NCBI RefSeq assembly: GCF_020829625.1
Contig: NZ_JAIVFX010000002.1
Location: forward strand, 124,001-188,000
Length of the DNA stretch: 64,000 nt
Reading direction: 5' to 3'
Source: Nostoc sp. XA010
Lineage (GTDB): Bacteria > Cyanobacteriota > Cyanobacteriia > Cyanobacteriales > Nostocaceae
In this document: positions 45,025-53,591 of the stretch, piece by piece
Layout of the letters: the number at the start of each line of letters is the position of its first letter
How positions within the stretch are numbered: the first letter of the stretch is position 1
Program-made: the position numbers and the translations under genes
Notes under the pieces: model-generated
Databases searched by the model: none
What the model saw: the letters and a program-made list of their open reading frames with translations, nothing else
Told to the model about the DNA's origin: nothing

Positions 45025-46251
45025 ATGCAAACTCTGCCCATAGTAGATACTTCAAATACTACATCCAGCCAACCTACCTTTGATACAACTATCAAGCGGC
45101 GTAAAACCCGTCCTGTAAAGGTGGGAAATGTCACCATTGGCGGTGGCTTCCCTGTTGTAGTGCAGTCAATGATTAACGAAGACACCCTTGATATTGATGG
45201 TTCCGTAGCTGGTATTCGTCGTCTGCACGAAATAGGCTGCGAAATTGTCCGCGTCACAGTGCCGAGTATGGCTCATGCTAAAGCATTAGCAGAAATTAAA
45301 CAAAAATTAATTAAAACTTACCAAGATGTGCCCATTGTGGCTGATGTCCATCACAACGGGCTAAAAATCGCTCTGGAAGTATCCAAGCACATAGAAAAAG
45401 TGCGGATTAATCCGGGGTTATATGTCTTTGAAAAGCCCAACGTCAATCGAACCGAGTATACTAAAGCCGAATTTGACGAAATTGGCGAAAAAATCCGCGA
45501 AACCTTAGAACCTTTGGTCGTCTCTTTGCGCGATCAAGGTAAATCGATGCGAATTGGGGTAAATCATGGTTCTCTCGCTGAAAGGATGCTATTTACCTAC
45601 GGTGACACCCCAGAAGGCATGGTGGAATCTGCTATAGAATTCATTCGCATCTGTGAATCTTTGGATTTCCGCAACTTGGTAATTTCCATGAAAGCCTCAC
45701 GAGTACCAGTGATGCTAGCCGCCTATCGCTTGATTGCCAAGCGCATGGATGAACTGGGTATGGATTATCCGCTACATTTAGGCGTTACCGAAGCCGGTGA
45801 TGGCGAATACGGGCGAATTAAATCCACGGCGGGTATTGCTACCTTACTTGCTGATGGCATTGGCGATACAATTCGCGTCTCACTTACAGAAGCGCCAGAA
45901 AAAGAAATTCCTGTCTGTTATAGCATTCTTCAAGCTTTAGGATTGCGAAAAACGATGGTGGAATACGTCGCTTGTCCTTCCTGTGGACGCACTTTGTTTA
46001 ACTTAGAGGAAGTGCTGCACAAAGTTCGGGAAGCCACTAAACACTTAACTGGTCTTGACATAGCGGTTATGGGTTGTATTGTCAATGGTCCCGGAGAAAT
46101 GGCGGATGCCGACTATGGTTATGTTGGCAAAACACCTGGTTATATTTCTCTGTATCGTGGCAGAGAGGAAATTAAAAAAGTCCCAGAAGATAAAGGTGTA
46201 GAGGAATTAATTAACCTCATTAAGGGAGATGAACGCTGGGTAGAACCGTAA
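45025..46251 (+). CDS. ispG: 4-hydroxy-3-methylbut-2-enyl diphosphate synthase (flavodoxin/ferredoxin)
   Basis: About 408 residues. IspG makes HMBPP in the MEP isoprenoid pathway with a [4Fe-4S] cluster. The Cys ligands are visible in [16 protein letters not shown] and [12 protein letters not shown], and the TIM-barrel part in [15 protein letters not shown] and [13 protein letters not shown] choose the ATG at 45025 ([10 protein letters not shown]); an upstream frame to 44884 gives an unconserved hydrophobic leader. Cyanobacterial IspG uses photosynthetic ferredoxin. Confidence 0.95.
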   Translation: MQTLPIVDTSNTTSSQPTFDTTIKRRKTRPVKVGNVTIGGGFPVVVQSMINEDTLDIDGSVAGIRRLHEIGCEIVRVTVPSMAHAKALAEIKQKLIKTYQDVPIVADVHHNGLKIALEVSKHIEKVRINPGLYVFEKPNVNRTEYTKAEFDEIGEKIRETLEPLVVSLRDQGKSMRIGVNHGSLAERMLFTYGDTPEGMVESAIEFIRICESLDFRNLVISMKASRVPVMLAAYRLIAKRMDELGMDYPLHLGVTEAGDGEYGRIKSTAGIATLLADGIGDTIRVSLTEAPEKEIPVCYSILQALGLRKTMVEYVACPSCGRTLFNLEEVLHKVREATKHLTGLDIAVMGCIVNGPGEMADADYGYVGKTPGYISLYRGREEIKKVPEDKGVEELINLIKGDERWVEP

Positions 46252-46370
46252 GGGGTTGGGAGAGTGGGGAGTAGGGAGTAGGGGGAGAAATCAATTCAAA
46301 ATTCAAAACTGAAGAACTTCTGCCTCCTGTGCCTATCCCGATTCCCGACTCCCCACTCACAAAGATTTTG
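46252..46370. repeat. GGGAGTAGGGAGTAGGG repeat patch
   Basis: gagtggggagtagggagtag on one side and cgattcccgactccccactc on the other, with aaattcaaaattcaaa between, form another inverted repeat patch after ispG. Confidence 0.65.
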
Positions 46371-46503
46371 TATAAACCATCAAGTTCGCCGGATTGTCAA
46401 GTATTTTGTTTAAATTAAGGATACATACTCGGTCTGCACAGTAGTAGCCTGTGTTAGATTGAGCATACTGACTATATATTTTCCCTCTGACGCAGCTGTC
46501 ATT

Positions 46504-47787
46504 ATGGTGATTACAAAAAGTAGGCTTGTTTTGGGTGCTACGGCAGTGACACTCTCCACGATCGCTGTTACTAGCCTTGGCATTCATTCGCGAGGTCAGG
46601 CTTTATTTAAAGCAAGTCCTAAACAATTGGTAGACGAAGTTTGGCAAAATATATACCGCAATTACGTAGATGGTACTTTTAATCAAGTAGACTGGCAGGC
46701 TGTTCGTAAAGAATACTTAAGCAAGTCCTACAGTAATCCGCAGGAAGCGTATAAGTCCATTCGGGAAATGCTCAAAAAGCTAGATGACCCATACACCCGG
46801 TTTATGGACCCAGCAGAATTCAAGAATATGCAAGTGGATACCTCTGGGGAATTGACAGGGATTGGGATCACGATCAGCCAGGATGAAAAAACCAAGCAAT
46901 TGGTTGTAATTGCGCCAATCGAAGATACACCAGCTTATAAAGCTGGTGTTTTGGCAAAAGATGTCATCCTCAAAATCAACGGCAAAAATACCAAGGGGAT
47001 GGATACTAATCAGGCAGTATCCCTGATTCGAGGTGAAGCAGGAACGCAAGTCAGCTTAACGATTGGGCGCGACGGTCAGACAAAACAGTTTGACATCAAA
47101 CGGGCGCGGATTGAAATTCATCCAGTTAAATATTCCCAAAAGAAAACTCCAGCAGGTAATCTTGGCTACATTCGCCTGAACCAGTTCAGCGCCAATGCTG
47201 GTAAAGAAATGCAAACTGCTATCAAGGATTTAGAAACCAAACAGGTAGCTGGATATATTTTGGATCTGCGTGGTAATCCAGGCGGCTTACTCTTCTCCAG
47301 TATAGACATTGCTCGGATGTGGATAGATAAAGGTAAAATTGTCTCCACCGTTGAACGCCAAGGAGAAGCTGAAAAAGAAGAAGCAAACGGACGCGCCTTG
47401 ACGAATAAACCGTTGGTGGTGCTGGTAGATAAAGGTTCAGCCAGTGCAAGTGAAATCCTCTCAGGGGCTTTGCAGGACAACAAGCGTGCTACTTTGGTTG
47501 GTACTCAAACCTTTGGTAAGGGACTAGTGCAATCGGTGCGTCCCTTAGAAGATGGCTCAGGATTGGCGGTAACAATTGCTCATTACTACACCCCCAACGG
47601 TACTGATATTAATCATAAAGGTATTAGTCCAGATGTGAAGGTAGATTTGACCAAAGCCCAAATGCAGGACTTGTGGCTTCATGAACGTGACAAACTCGCT
47701 ACTTTAGCAGATCCCCAATTCGCTAAAGCAGTAGACATAATAGGTAAAAAAATAGCTGCTAAGGGCGCAGCCACAGCAGAAAAATGA
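46504..47787 (+). CDS. carboxyl-terminal processing protease
   Basis: About 427 residues of an S41 protease. A signal sequence (SRLVLGATAVTLSTIAVTSLG) precedes a TSP fold with VDEVWQNIYRNYVDGTF, an internal PDZ domain (IGITISQDEKTKQLVVIAPI), and the Ser/Lys dyad in DKGSASASEILSGALQDNKR and FGKGLVQSV. It is CtpB- or CtpC-like rather than clearly CtpA, which matures D1; the paralogue cannot be fixed. I choose the ATG at 46504; 46459 would extend the leader. Confidence 0.9.
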   Translation: MVITKSRLVLGATAVTLSTIAVTSLGIHSRGQALFKASPKQLVDEVWQNIYRNYVDGTFNQVDWQAVRKEYLSKSYSNPQEAYKSIREMLKKLDDPYTRFMDPAEFKNMQVDTSGELTGIGITISQDEKTKQLVVIAPIEDTPAYKAGVLAKDVILKINGKNTKGMDTNQAVSLIRGEAGTQVSLTIGRDGQTKQFDIKRARIEIHPVKYSQKKTPAGNLGYIRLNQFSANAGKEMQTAIKDLETKQVAGYILDLRGNPGGLLFSSIDIARMWIDKGKIVSTVERQGEAEKEEANGRALTNKPLVVLVDKGSASASEILSGALQDNKRATLVGTQTFGKGLVQSVRPLEDGSGLAVTIAHYYTPNGTDINHKGISPDVKVDLTKAQMQDLWLHERDKLATLADPQFAKAVDIIGKKIAAKGAATAEK

Positions 47788-47865
47788 AGAGTTGGGAATA
47801 AAGTTAGGAGTGAATAGTGAGGAGTTAGGAATAAAAACCATCATTGTGAACTCCTAACTCCTAAC
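47788..47865. repeat. GGAGTTAGGAAT inverted repeat
   Basis: ttaggagtgaatagtgaggagttagg and gaactcctaactcctaac flank a short centre; they lie between convergent genes and could act as a terminator. Confidence 0.6.
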
Positions 47866-48051
47866 TTAAACTGGTTGGCACTTTCCAGCCCTAATAAGTC
47901 CGACACGCCGAGCGATCGCTTCTTCTTGCGAACTAAAAGGCCCCCACTGTTCTATAATCTCTACATTATCGTCTCCAACTTTATCGCTGGAGGCAATTTC
48001 GCAATTACCAGCAGAGCGCTTGACAATATACCAAGTTTGTGAATCATTCAT
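47866..48051 (-). CDS. small conserved protein of unknown function
   Basis: A 61-residue protein: MNDSQTWYIVKRSAGNCEI, then EIIEQWGPFSSQEEAIARRV and a terminal GLIRAGKCQPV. It has the size, regular predicted beta-alpha layout (WYIV..., EQWGPF, helix) and clear coding character of small cyanobacterial proteins that act on or beside other proteins. No membrane segment. I do not recognise the family. Confidence 0.7.
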   Translation of the reverse strand: MNDSQTWYIVKRSAGNCEIASSDKVGDDNVEIIEQWGPFSSQEEAIARRVGLIRAGKCQPV

Positions 48052-48257
48052 ACTTGAAATAAAACATTTGTTTTTTCCAGTAAAAATTCTACGGCATAGA
48101 GAAAATATTCTCGCGTGTATGCGATTACATCGGATCTGATTTAGCTATAGACTACACTCACCAACCAGTTCTTTACAGTCATAAATTTGCTATTTGCGCT
48201 TGTCTACCTACTAATGAATTTTAATAAAAATATAAAGTGTACTTAAATAAGTGGAGA

Positions 48258-48277
48258 AAGTATTATATATAATACTT
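48258..48277. promoter_or_regulatory. perfect 20-bp palindrome before a secreted-protein gene
   Basis: aagtattatatataatactt equals its own reverse complement over all 20 bases. It ends 20 bases before the ATG at 48298, overlapping where a promoter -10 region or 5' leader would be; ttaaggaattgatatg supplies the ribosome binding site. It could be an operator or a leader hairpin. Confidence 0.6.
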
Positions 48278-48297
48278 CTGAAATTTAAGGAATTGAT

Positions 48298-48810
48298 ATG
48301 CGTTTACCTATGATTATCAGTGCCGGGTTATTGCTATCTTTCGGACTGAACCTACCAGTAATGTCTAAATCTCCCATAGAGATAGCACAATCGCCACCGA
48401 ATAATAACTTGAATTTAAGGCGAGCAGAACAGCGATTAGAATTTAATCGCCGTTTCTGGAATCAGCAAAATATTTACAACTATAGTTATGAACTCAGCAA
48501 TAGTTGCTTTTGTATAGGCGATGCTAGGGGACCAGTAGTAATTAAAGTACGTAATGGTCAAACAACTTCCATCACTTCTGTAGCTACAGGTAAACCAGTT
48601 AATCGAGAATACTTTCAGAATTACAACACAATTCCTAAACTGTTTGATGTGATTCAAGATGCTATCAACCGTAAAGCCTTCAGCCTGAATGTGCGGTACA
48701 ATGCAAGATTTGGCTATCCAACCCAAATTGATATCGATTACAACAGTCAGATAGCTGATGAAGAAAGATATCTCACCATTGAGAATTTTAAGGTAATTAA
48801 AGGTAATTAA
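48298..48810 (+). CDS. secreted DUF6174-like protein
   Basis: A 170-residue exported protein. Signal peptide (PMIISAGLLLSFGLNLPVMS), then RFWNQQNIYNYSYELSNSCF with CFCIGDARGPVVIKVRNGQT and a TIPKLFDVIQDAINRKAFSL segment, which match the DUF6174 pattern (YxY, CFC, VxVRNG, FxxI). The two Cys in CFC could form a disulfide or bind metal. Role unknown; I am moderately sure of the family. Confidence 0.75.
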   Translation: MRLPMIISAGLLLSFGLNLPVMSKSPIEIAQSPPNNNLNLRRAEQRLEFNRRFWNQQNIYNYSYELSNSCFCIGDARGPVVIKVRNGQTTSITSVATGKPVNREYFQNYNTIPKLFDVIQDAINRKAFSLNVRYNARFGYPTQIDIDYNSQIADEERYLTIENFKVIKGN

Positions 48811-49330
48811 ATAGCTACCACTGCAAACAGAAAATTAGAGATTAAAGCAATAAGTATACTTACCTTATCTTGCATAAATGCTTAAATTGTCATCTTGAGC
48901 GGAGCGAAACATGTAGTGAAAATTTTCTCTCCCCTGAGTTCCGCTCAAAATGACATTCCTGATTTTTTGACTTTTGCAAAAGGTTTATTAATTGCTAGCG
49001 TTTAAGTTTCTATTGCTGTGCGAATCGCCCTCATCTTTCACATAATTAAATTTCCTCTAAGAAAAAAGATTGGTGTTGCTGATTAGATGTATAAATCTTG
49101 GTATAGGGGTGCAAAATTTTTAGCTTAGGCGTAGCCCAACCTAGGCATCGCTCCTCAGCAAGGTAATGGTATAGTGGTTTGCTGATTGCTAACTCTTGCC
49201 GAACAAAGATTTACAGCTATTGTCTCACTACATATTTCTCATTACAAAAATCTTTAGTTTTGTATCACTGGATGCTTGATATTAAAGTGAAGAACTCGGA
49301 CACTGTTTTTGCAATCAAAAGTACAAAAAC
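48811..49330. other. intergenic region with inverted repeat
   Basis: About 520 bases with no gene. 48888-48955 is an inverted repeat with arms tgtcatcttgagcgga and tccgctcaaaatgaca, a form common in bacterial intergenic repeats. 49128-49157 carries a gcgtagcccaacctaggcatcgc unit. The last 60 bases should hold the nucA promoter. Confidence 0.55.
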
Positions 49331-50170
49331 GTGAAAAAAATCAAGATTTTCAAGTTTCTGCTGCCATTTGTGGTAGTAGTTTTATTCATAATTGGGTTGG
49401 CACAGCTTGTACCAGCCCAGTCATCAGTAAGTGTTCACCTAACCCTTGGCAACCCCAGCAATGCTGGAACTTTCAGTTTAAATAACTACTTGCTCGTAAA
49501 ACCACAGTATGTAATTGGTTACAACTGCTCAATAGGTAGAGCAAATTGGGTGTCTTGGCAGTTGAATAGTAGTTGGTTAGGTAACACACCAAGGCAAGAT
49601 AATTTTCGACCTGATACAACGCTTCCTTCTGGGTGCTATCAAGTTCAATCTACCGATTTTAGTGGAAGTGGCTTTGATCGTGGTCACATGACACCTAGTG
49701 GTGACAGAACTAGTAGTGTTACCAATAATTCTGCCACCTTTTTGATGAGCAACATGATTGCTCAAGCCCCAGATAATAATCAGGGGATTTGGGCAAACTT
49801 AGAGGAATATGCCAGAACTTTAGTAGGACAGGGTAAAGAACTCTACATCATATCTGGTGGATATGGGATGGGCGGTACTGGTTCTAACGGAAGGTTCTAT
49901 ACAATAGCTAATGGACGGGTTCAAGTCCCTAATACAACTTGGAAAATTATTGTTGTACTGAATACTCCAGGTTTAGGTCTTGCTGGCGTGACAACCAGCA
50001 CAAGAGTTATTGCTGTCAATATTCCCAACATGCAAGGGGTGCGAACAGCGAATTGGAGAAATTATCGGGTTAGCGTTGACTCATTAGAATCCCTAACGGG
50101 ATACAATTTTCTCTCAGAAGTCTCAACATCTATTCAGTCTGTAATAGAAGCGCAAGTTGACAATTTATAA
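49331..50170 (+). CDS. nucA: secreted DNA/RNA non-specific endonuclease (NucA-type)
   Basis: A 279-residue beta-beta-alpha-metal nuclease. A signal segment (FLLPFVVVVLFIIGLAQLV) precedes the catalytic DRGHMTPSGDRTSSVTNNSA with the general-base His and, further on, NMIAQAPDNNQGIWANLE with the metal-binding Asn. This is the pattern of Anabaena NucA, a sugar-non-specific nuclease released or held in the envelope. The start is GTG at 49331. Its dedicated inhibitor is encoded next door on the opposite strand. Confidence 0.93.
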   Translation: MKKIKIFKFLLPFVVVVLFIIGLAQLVPAQSSVSVHLTLGNPSNAGTFSLNNYLLVKPQYVIGYNCSIGRANWVSWQLNSSWLGNTPRQDNFRPDTTLPSGCYQVQSTDFSGSGFDRGHMTPSGDRTSSVTNNSATFLMSNMIAQAPDNNQGIWANLEEYARTLVGQGKELYIISGGYGMGGTGSNGRFYTIANGRVQVPNTTWKIIVVLNTPGLGLAGVTTSTRVIAVNIPNMQGVRTANWRNYRVSVDSLESLTGYNFLSEVSTSIQSVIEAQVDNL

Positions 50171-50193
50171 GTTTGGATGATTTCAGAAATGAG

Positions 50194-50223
50194 AAAGCCT
50201 AGCCATCTGTGCAGCTAGGCTTT
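50194..50223. terminator. terminator between nucA and nuiA
   Basis: aaagcctagc and gctaggcttt are exact 10-base complements around a 10-base loop, followed by T-rich DNA on the plus strand and T-bearing sequence on the minus strand, so it can end both convergent transcripts. Confidence 0.8.
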
Positions 50224-50250
50224 TATTTAGAGAAATTTCCAACCTGCTTA

Positions 50251-50649
50251 CTAGGTTTCAACCAGTTTTGTTACTACTCCAGCTAAGTCACCATCTTTGG
50301 TTTGTCCTATGATGTAAGCGTCAATATTTATTTGTCCAACACGATAAACGCTAATGTCACTAAGATTATCTTTAAGCGTCTGAATAAGTGTTTGAAATTT
50401 TTTAACATCTTTTTTCTGTAATTCATTGTGCCACTCTTGCTCAAATGCACAATTACGAAAGAGATAGTCCAAGTCTACTATTTCTACTAACAGGTCTTGA
50501 GAACCTGTTAGCTGTAATATTTTCTCCTGTGTTGCAGGTGCAGCACCTTTCCACTGAACAACCTCGAAAGGGTAATCTGATTCGCTCATCATTAACAAGC
50601 CAGTACTAGCTTCCTTCAGTTTTTCGACAATCTCGCCGCTCATAGTCAT
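50251..50649 (-). CDS. nuiA: NuiA-type inhibitor of NucA nuclease
   Basis: A 132-residue acidic cytosolic protein that fits NuiA, the 1:1 protein inhibitor of NucA: GEIVEKLKEASTGLLMMSES and DYPFEVVQWKG at the start, and a C-terminal INIDAYIIGQTKDGDLAGV that in known structures reaches the nuclease active site. The last residues include a Thr (KLVET) as in the Anabaena protein, where the C-terminal Thr binds the nuclease metal. Lying convergent with nucA makes the pair functionally convincing. Met3 (50643) is an alternative start. Confidence 0.87.
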   Translation of the reverse strand: MTMSGEIVEKLKEASTGLLMMSESDYPFEVVQWKGAAPATQEKILQLTGSQDLLVEIVDLDYLFRNCAFEQEWHNELQKKDVKKFQTLIQTLKDNLSDISVYRVGQINIDAYIIGQTKDGDLAGVVTKLVET

Positions 50650-50785
50650 CAGTTTCTAGCAACGCTCATACTGTATCATTCAACTTCTGAGAGAAGTCGG
50701 GAATCTCAGCCTTGGAGCGATGCCTACGCAACTCTCAAATGTAGTTACGTTAGGATGTAAAACACGACACTACAACAGATTTATC

Positions 50786-50986
50786 ATGAAAATCAAAGCC
50801 GTTATTTGGCAAGAAGACGATGTGTGGTGTGCTTCTGTACCAGCCCTACCAGGGTGTCACACATGGGGAGAAAGCTACGAAGACTTGTTAGAAATGCTTA
50901 AAGATGCAATTCAGGGTTGGCTTGAAGTTGCTAGCCAGCAGCAAGAACTTGAACCCGATAAAAAGTTGATTGAAATATCCCTATGA
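50786..50986 (+). CDS. hicB: HicB-family antitoxin
   Basis: A 66-residue short HicB protein with the half-RNase H-like opening MKIKAVIWQEDDVWCASVPA and ALPGCHTWGESYEDLLEMLK, the classic HicB pattern. It neutralises HicA and may autoregulate; no C-terminal DNA-binding domain is attached. I choose the ATG at 50786; an upstream frame from 50720 adds unlike residues. Its stop overlaps the hicA start by 4 bases (ATGA), so the two are coupled. Confidence 0.85.
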   Translation: MKIKAVIWQEDDVWCASVPALPGCHTWGESYEDLLEMLKDAIQGWLEVASQQQELEPDKKLIEISL

Positions 50987-51187
50987 AATCTGTTTCTGGT
51001 AAAGCCTTATGTAAAATTGTTGAACGGTATGGCTGGAACCTGAAACGGATTACTGGTAGTCACCATATTTATGCCAACAAAGGTGTCATTCTCTCTATCC
51101 CTGTTCATGGCAATCGCGATTTACCCATTGGAACACTAAAAAGGACTGCTCAAGGATGCAGGTCTTACTGAAGAAGATATAGACTAA
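50983..51187 (+). pseudogene. hicA: HicA toxin with C-terminal frameshift
   Basis: The frame reads MKSVSGKALCKIVERYGWNL, RITGSHHIYAN with the catalytic His of HicA mRNA interferases, and HGNRDLPIGTLK. A run of five A (51138-51142) then moves it to RTAQGCRSY and a stop at 51171. In the next frame the expected end GLLKDAGLTEEDID continues to a stop at 51187, so one extra A explains the break. The catalytic region is complete, so a toxin with a wrong tail, a slippery-run variant, or a sequencing error are all possible. Confidence 0.8.
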
Positions 51188-51278
51188 CAACAATTTATTG
51201 GACTTTAGTTATTAGCCCGAAACTTAAAGTTCCGGGCTAGTGTTGATTTTAGATTAATCCAAAATCCAAAATCTAAAA
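51188..51278. repeat. hairpin and CCAAAATC repeats between hicA and an EF-G paralogue
   Basis: ttagcccgaaac and gttccgggctag form a hairpin near 51211-51240, followed by aatccaaaatccaaaatctaaaat units. Confidence 0.6.
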
Positions 51279-53327
51279 TTACTTGCCGTTGCCGTTACCA
51301 CCATTGCCATTGCTGTGAATGACGCGTTCAGCGAGTCTTTCTGGCACTTCCTGGAGATGGTCATATTCCCAGTGGAAGGAACCAACGCCCAAGGTGAGCG
51401 ATCGCAGTTCTACAATAAAGTTTTGCATCTCTGCTTGTGGCAAGTATGCAGAGATATTATCCCAGCCTTGCCAATCGTTTCTGCCTTCATAGCCTAAAAT
51501 TTGCCCACGTCTACCACTCAATAGTTGCAACACTTTGGAGGTAAATTCGCTAGGTGTAGTCACTTCCACCCGCAGAATTGGTTCTAACAGGGTAGGTTCC
51601 GCTTGGGGTATTCCCGTTTGCATTGCCAATCGGGCAGCTTGTTTAAAGGCTTGTTCGGAACTATCAACGTTGTGATACGAACCATTAGTCAGAGTTACCG
51701 CCAAATCCACCATTGGAAAGCCCAAAGGCCCATGTGTCAGAAATTCCCGCACGCCCATTTCCACCCCAGGAATGTACTGTTTAGGAACCACACCGCCGAC
51801 AATAGTTTCATTAAAGTTGAAACCTGTACCGCGTGGTAGGGGTTTGATGTCGAGAAAAACATCACCAAACTGTCCGTGACCACCGCTTTGGTGCTTGTAG
51901 CGCCCATGAATTGAAGCCACTGTTTTACGGATGGTTTCTTTGTAAGGCACTTGCGGTAAGTGGGTTGTCATCGGCAAGTTATATTTGCGGCGCAGTCTGT
52001 CTAAGGCAACTTGTAAATGAATCTCGCCTTGTCCCCACAAGATAACTTCGTGAGTATCACCGTGTTGTTCCCAAGCAAGTGAACAGTCTTCTTCTAATAA
52101 CTTGGTGATGGCACCGCTAAGTTTTACTTCATCGTTGCGCTTTTCTGGTGTAATAGCGAGGGCATACACTGGTTCCAACTCTACAGCTTTGGGTAATTTT
52201 ATTGCCGGCTGCTGTTCTGTGGAGATTGTATCGCCTGTCTTGATTCCTTCTAAACGGCTCAATGCGACAATTTCACCAGCACTAACTTGGTTAACTGACT
52301 GCTGTTGTTGTCCCATGAGGCGGTAAATTCCACCAGTGCGAATGCCATTGAGGACAATACCATCAGTTAATTTGCCCCGCCAAACACGCACGAGGGAAAG
52401 TTTGCCACCTTGGGGAGTGTAGTAAGTTTTTAATACCTGCGCTAAAGGTGTATCACCTTTTATGTTTTTTAAACGACGTTCTGCTGTGGTTTCTGGTTCG
52501 GGGGCTTCCCGTAACAAGGCTTCTAATAAAGGTCTAACACCATAATCTTGTTCTGCTACACCAAAGAAAACGGGCACTACTAAATCTGCCCCTAATTCCA
52601 TTTTTAAATCTTGGAGTATTTCCTCTTGAGGAGGTTCGATGTCTTCTAAAAGTTCTTCGAGTAAATGGTCGTCAAAATTTGCTAAGGCTTCGAGCATTTC
52701 TGCCCGCGCTATATGTTCTTCTTGTTTTAAACTTTCGGGGAAGGGGATGGGGTCAGCAGGTGCGCCTGGATGATATTGATATGCCTGTTCGCTCACCATA
52801 TCGATAAAGCCGGTGAGTTGTTCCTCGTTCATGATGGGATATTGATGCGCTACCAGGGGACGGCTAGATACTGCTTTCAGGGCGTGCAACGTTTCTAAAA
52901 CGTGAATATTTGCCCGATCCATTTTGTTGACGAAGACGAGGTGGGGAATTTCCCAATCGTCGAGGAATTTAAATAGAGGGGCGAGGGTGAGGACTCGTTC
53001 GCGGATGGGTTCGCAAACTACAATTGCCGCATCCACTCCCATTAAAGCATTGTACGTTTCTTGAGCAAATTCTACACTTCCCGGACAGTCAATAAAAGTG
53101 AAGCGAATGCCGTTATACTCAGTGCTAGCGGCGCTGACTTCTACACTCATGTGGCGATCGCGCGACTCGGCAGCACTATCTCCCACTGTATTGCTGTCCT
53201 TAACACTCCCTTTGCGAGAAATTGCCCCTGTGACAAATAACAAGCTTTCTAGTAAAGTAGTTTTTCCACTTAAATAAGGGCCGACAATTGCAACATTCCG
53301 CGAACCCGATTTTACTTTTTCGTTCAT
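51279..53327 (-). CDS. EF-G-like translation GTPase (FusA paralogue)
   Basis: About 682 residues in the order of elongation factor G. P-loop VGPYLSGKTTLLESLL, switch II FIDCPGSVEFAQE (DCPG rather than DTPG), NKMD in LVFVNKMDRANI and domains II, III, IV (GRYKHQSGGHGQFGDV) and V. It is not the main EF-G: the first GTP loop differs from AHIDAGKT, and no ribosomal-protein neighbours are present. Such paralogues are thought to act in stress or recycling. The start at 53327 has a strong ggagg. C-terminal residues are Gly/Asn repeats. Confidence 0.88.
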   Translation of the reverse strand: MNEKVKSGSRNVAIVGPYLSGKTTLLESLLFVTGAISRKGSVKDSNTVGDSAAESRDRHMSVEVSAASTEYNGIRFTFIDCPGSVEFAQETYNALMGVDAAIVVCEPIRERVLTLAPLFKFLDDWEIPHLVFVNKMDRANIHVLETLHALKAVSSRPLVAHQYPIMNEEQLTGFIDMVSEQAYQYHPGAPADPIPFPESLKQEEHIARAEMLEALANFDDHLLEELLEDIEPPQEEILQDLKMELGADLVVPVFFGVAEQDYGVRPLLEALLREAPEPETTAERRLKNIKGDTPLAQVLKTYYTPQGGKLSLVRVWRGKLTDGIVLNGIRTGGIYRLMGQQQQSVNQVSAGEIVALSRLEGIKTGDTISTEQQPAIKLPKAVELEPVYALAITPEKRNDEVKLSGAITKLLEEDCSLAWEQHGDTHEVILWGQGEIHLQVALDRLRRKYNLPMTTHLPQVPYKETIRKTVASIHGRYKHQSGGHGQFGDVFLDIKPLPRGTGFNFNETIVGGVVPKQYIPGVEMGVREFLTHGPLGFPMVDLAVTLTNGSYHNVDSSEQAFKQAARLAMQTGIPQAEPTLLEPILRVEVTTPSEFTSKVLQLLSGRRGQILGYEGRNDWQGWDNISAYLPQAEMQNFIVELRSLTLGVGSFHWEYDHLQEVPERLAERVIHSNGNGGNGNGK

Positions 53328-53591
53328 AAAACCTCCCTTGCGGTAAGTTTTTCCTAACCGCATGATTCTGTTTTTATCAGGGATAAAAAATACTTCTTTG
53401 GAGTCAAAATTACCCCTTCTTTAATTTGTTATTATCCTCCCTTTAATCGAAAGTTAAAAAAATTGTAGCCTGTTGTAAGATTTAGCTTAAGAAAAGTTAA
53501 CTGTCACAAAGTTTTATGGCAAATTAAAAATTTTTGTAAAAAACTTTTTATAAAGTAAATTTAACTGAAAGTGTTGCAAGTCAGAAAATCA
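53328..53591. other. divergent promoter region
   Basis: About 264 A/T-rich bases between the divergent EF-G-like and TPR genes; promoters of both must lie here. No clear repeat or RNA is seen. Confidence 0.45.

Noticed and set aside
49285..49312. gaactcggacactg, resembling the 21-bp minisatellite unit
   Set aside because: Only ten bases match and there is no array, so it is a chance match.
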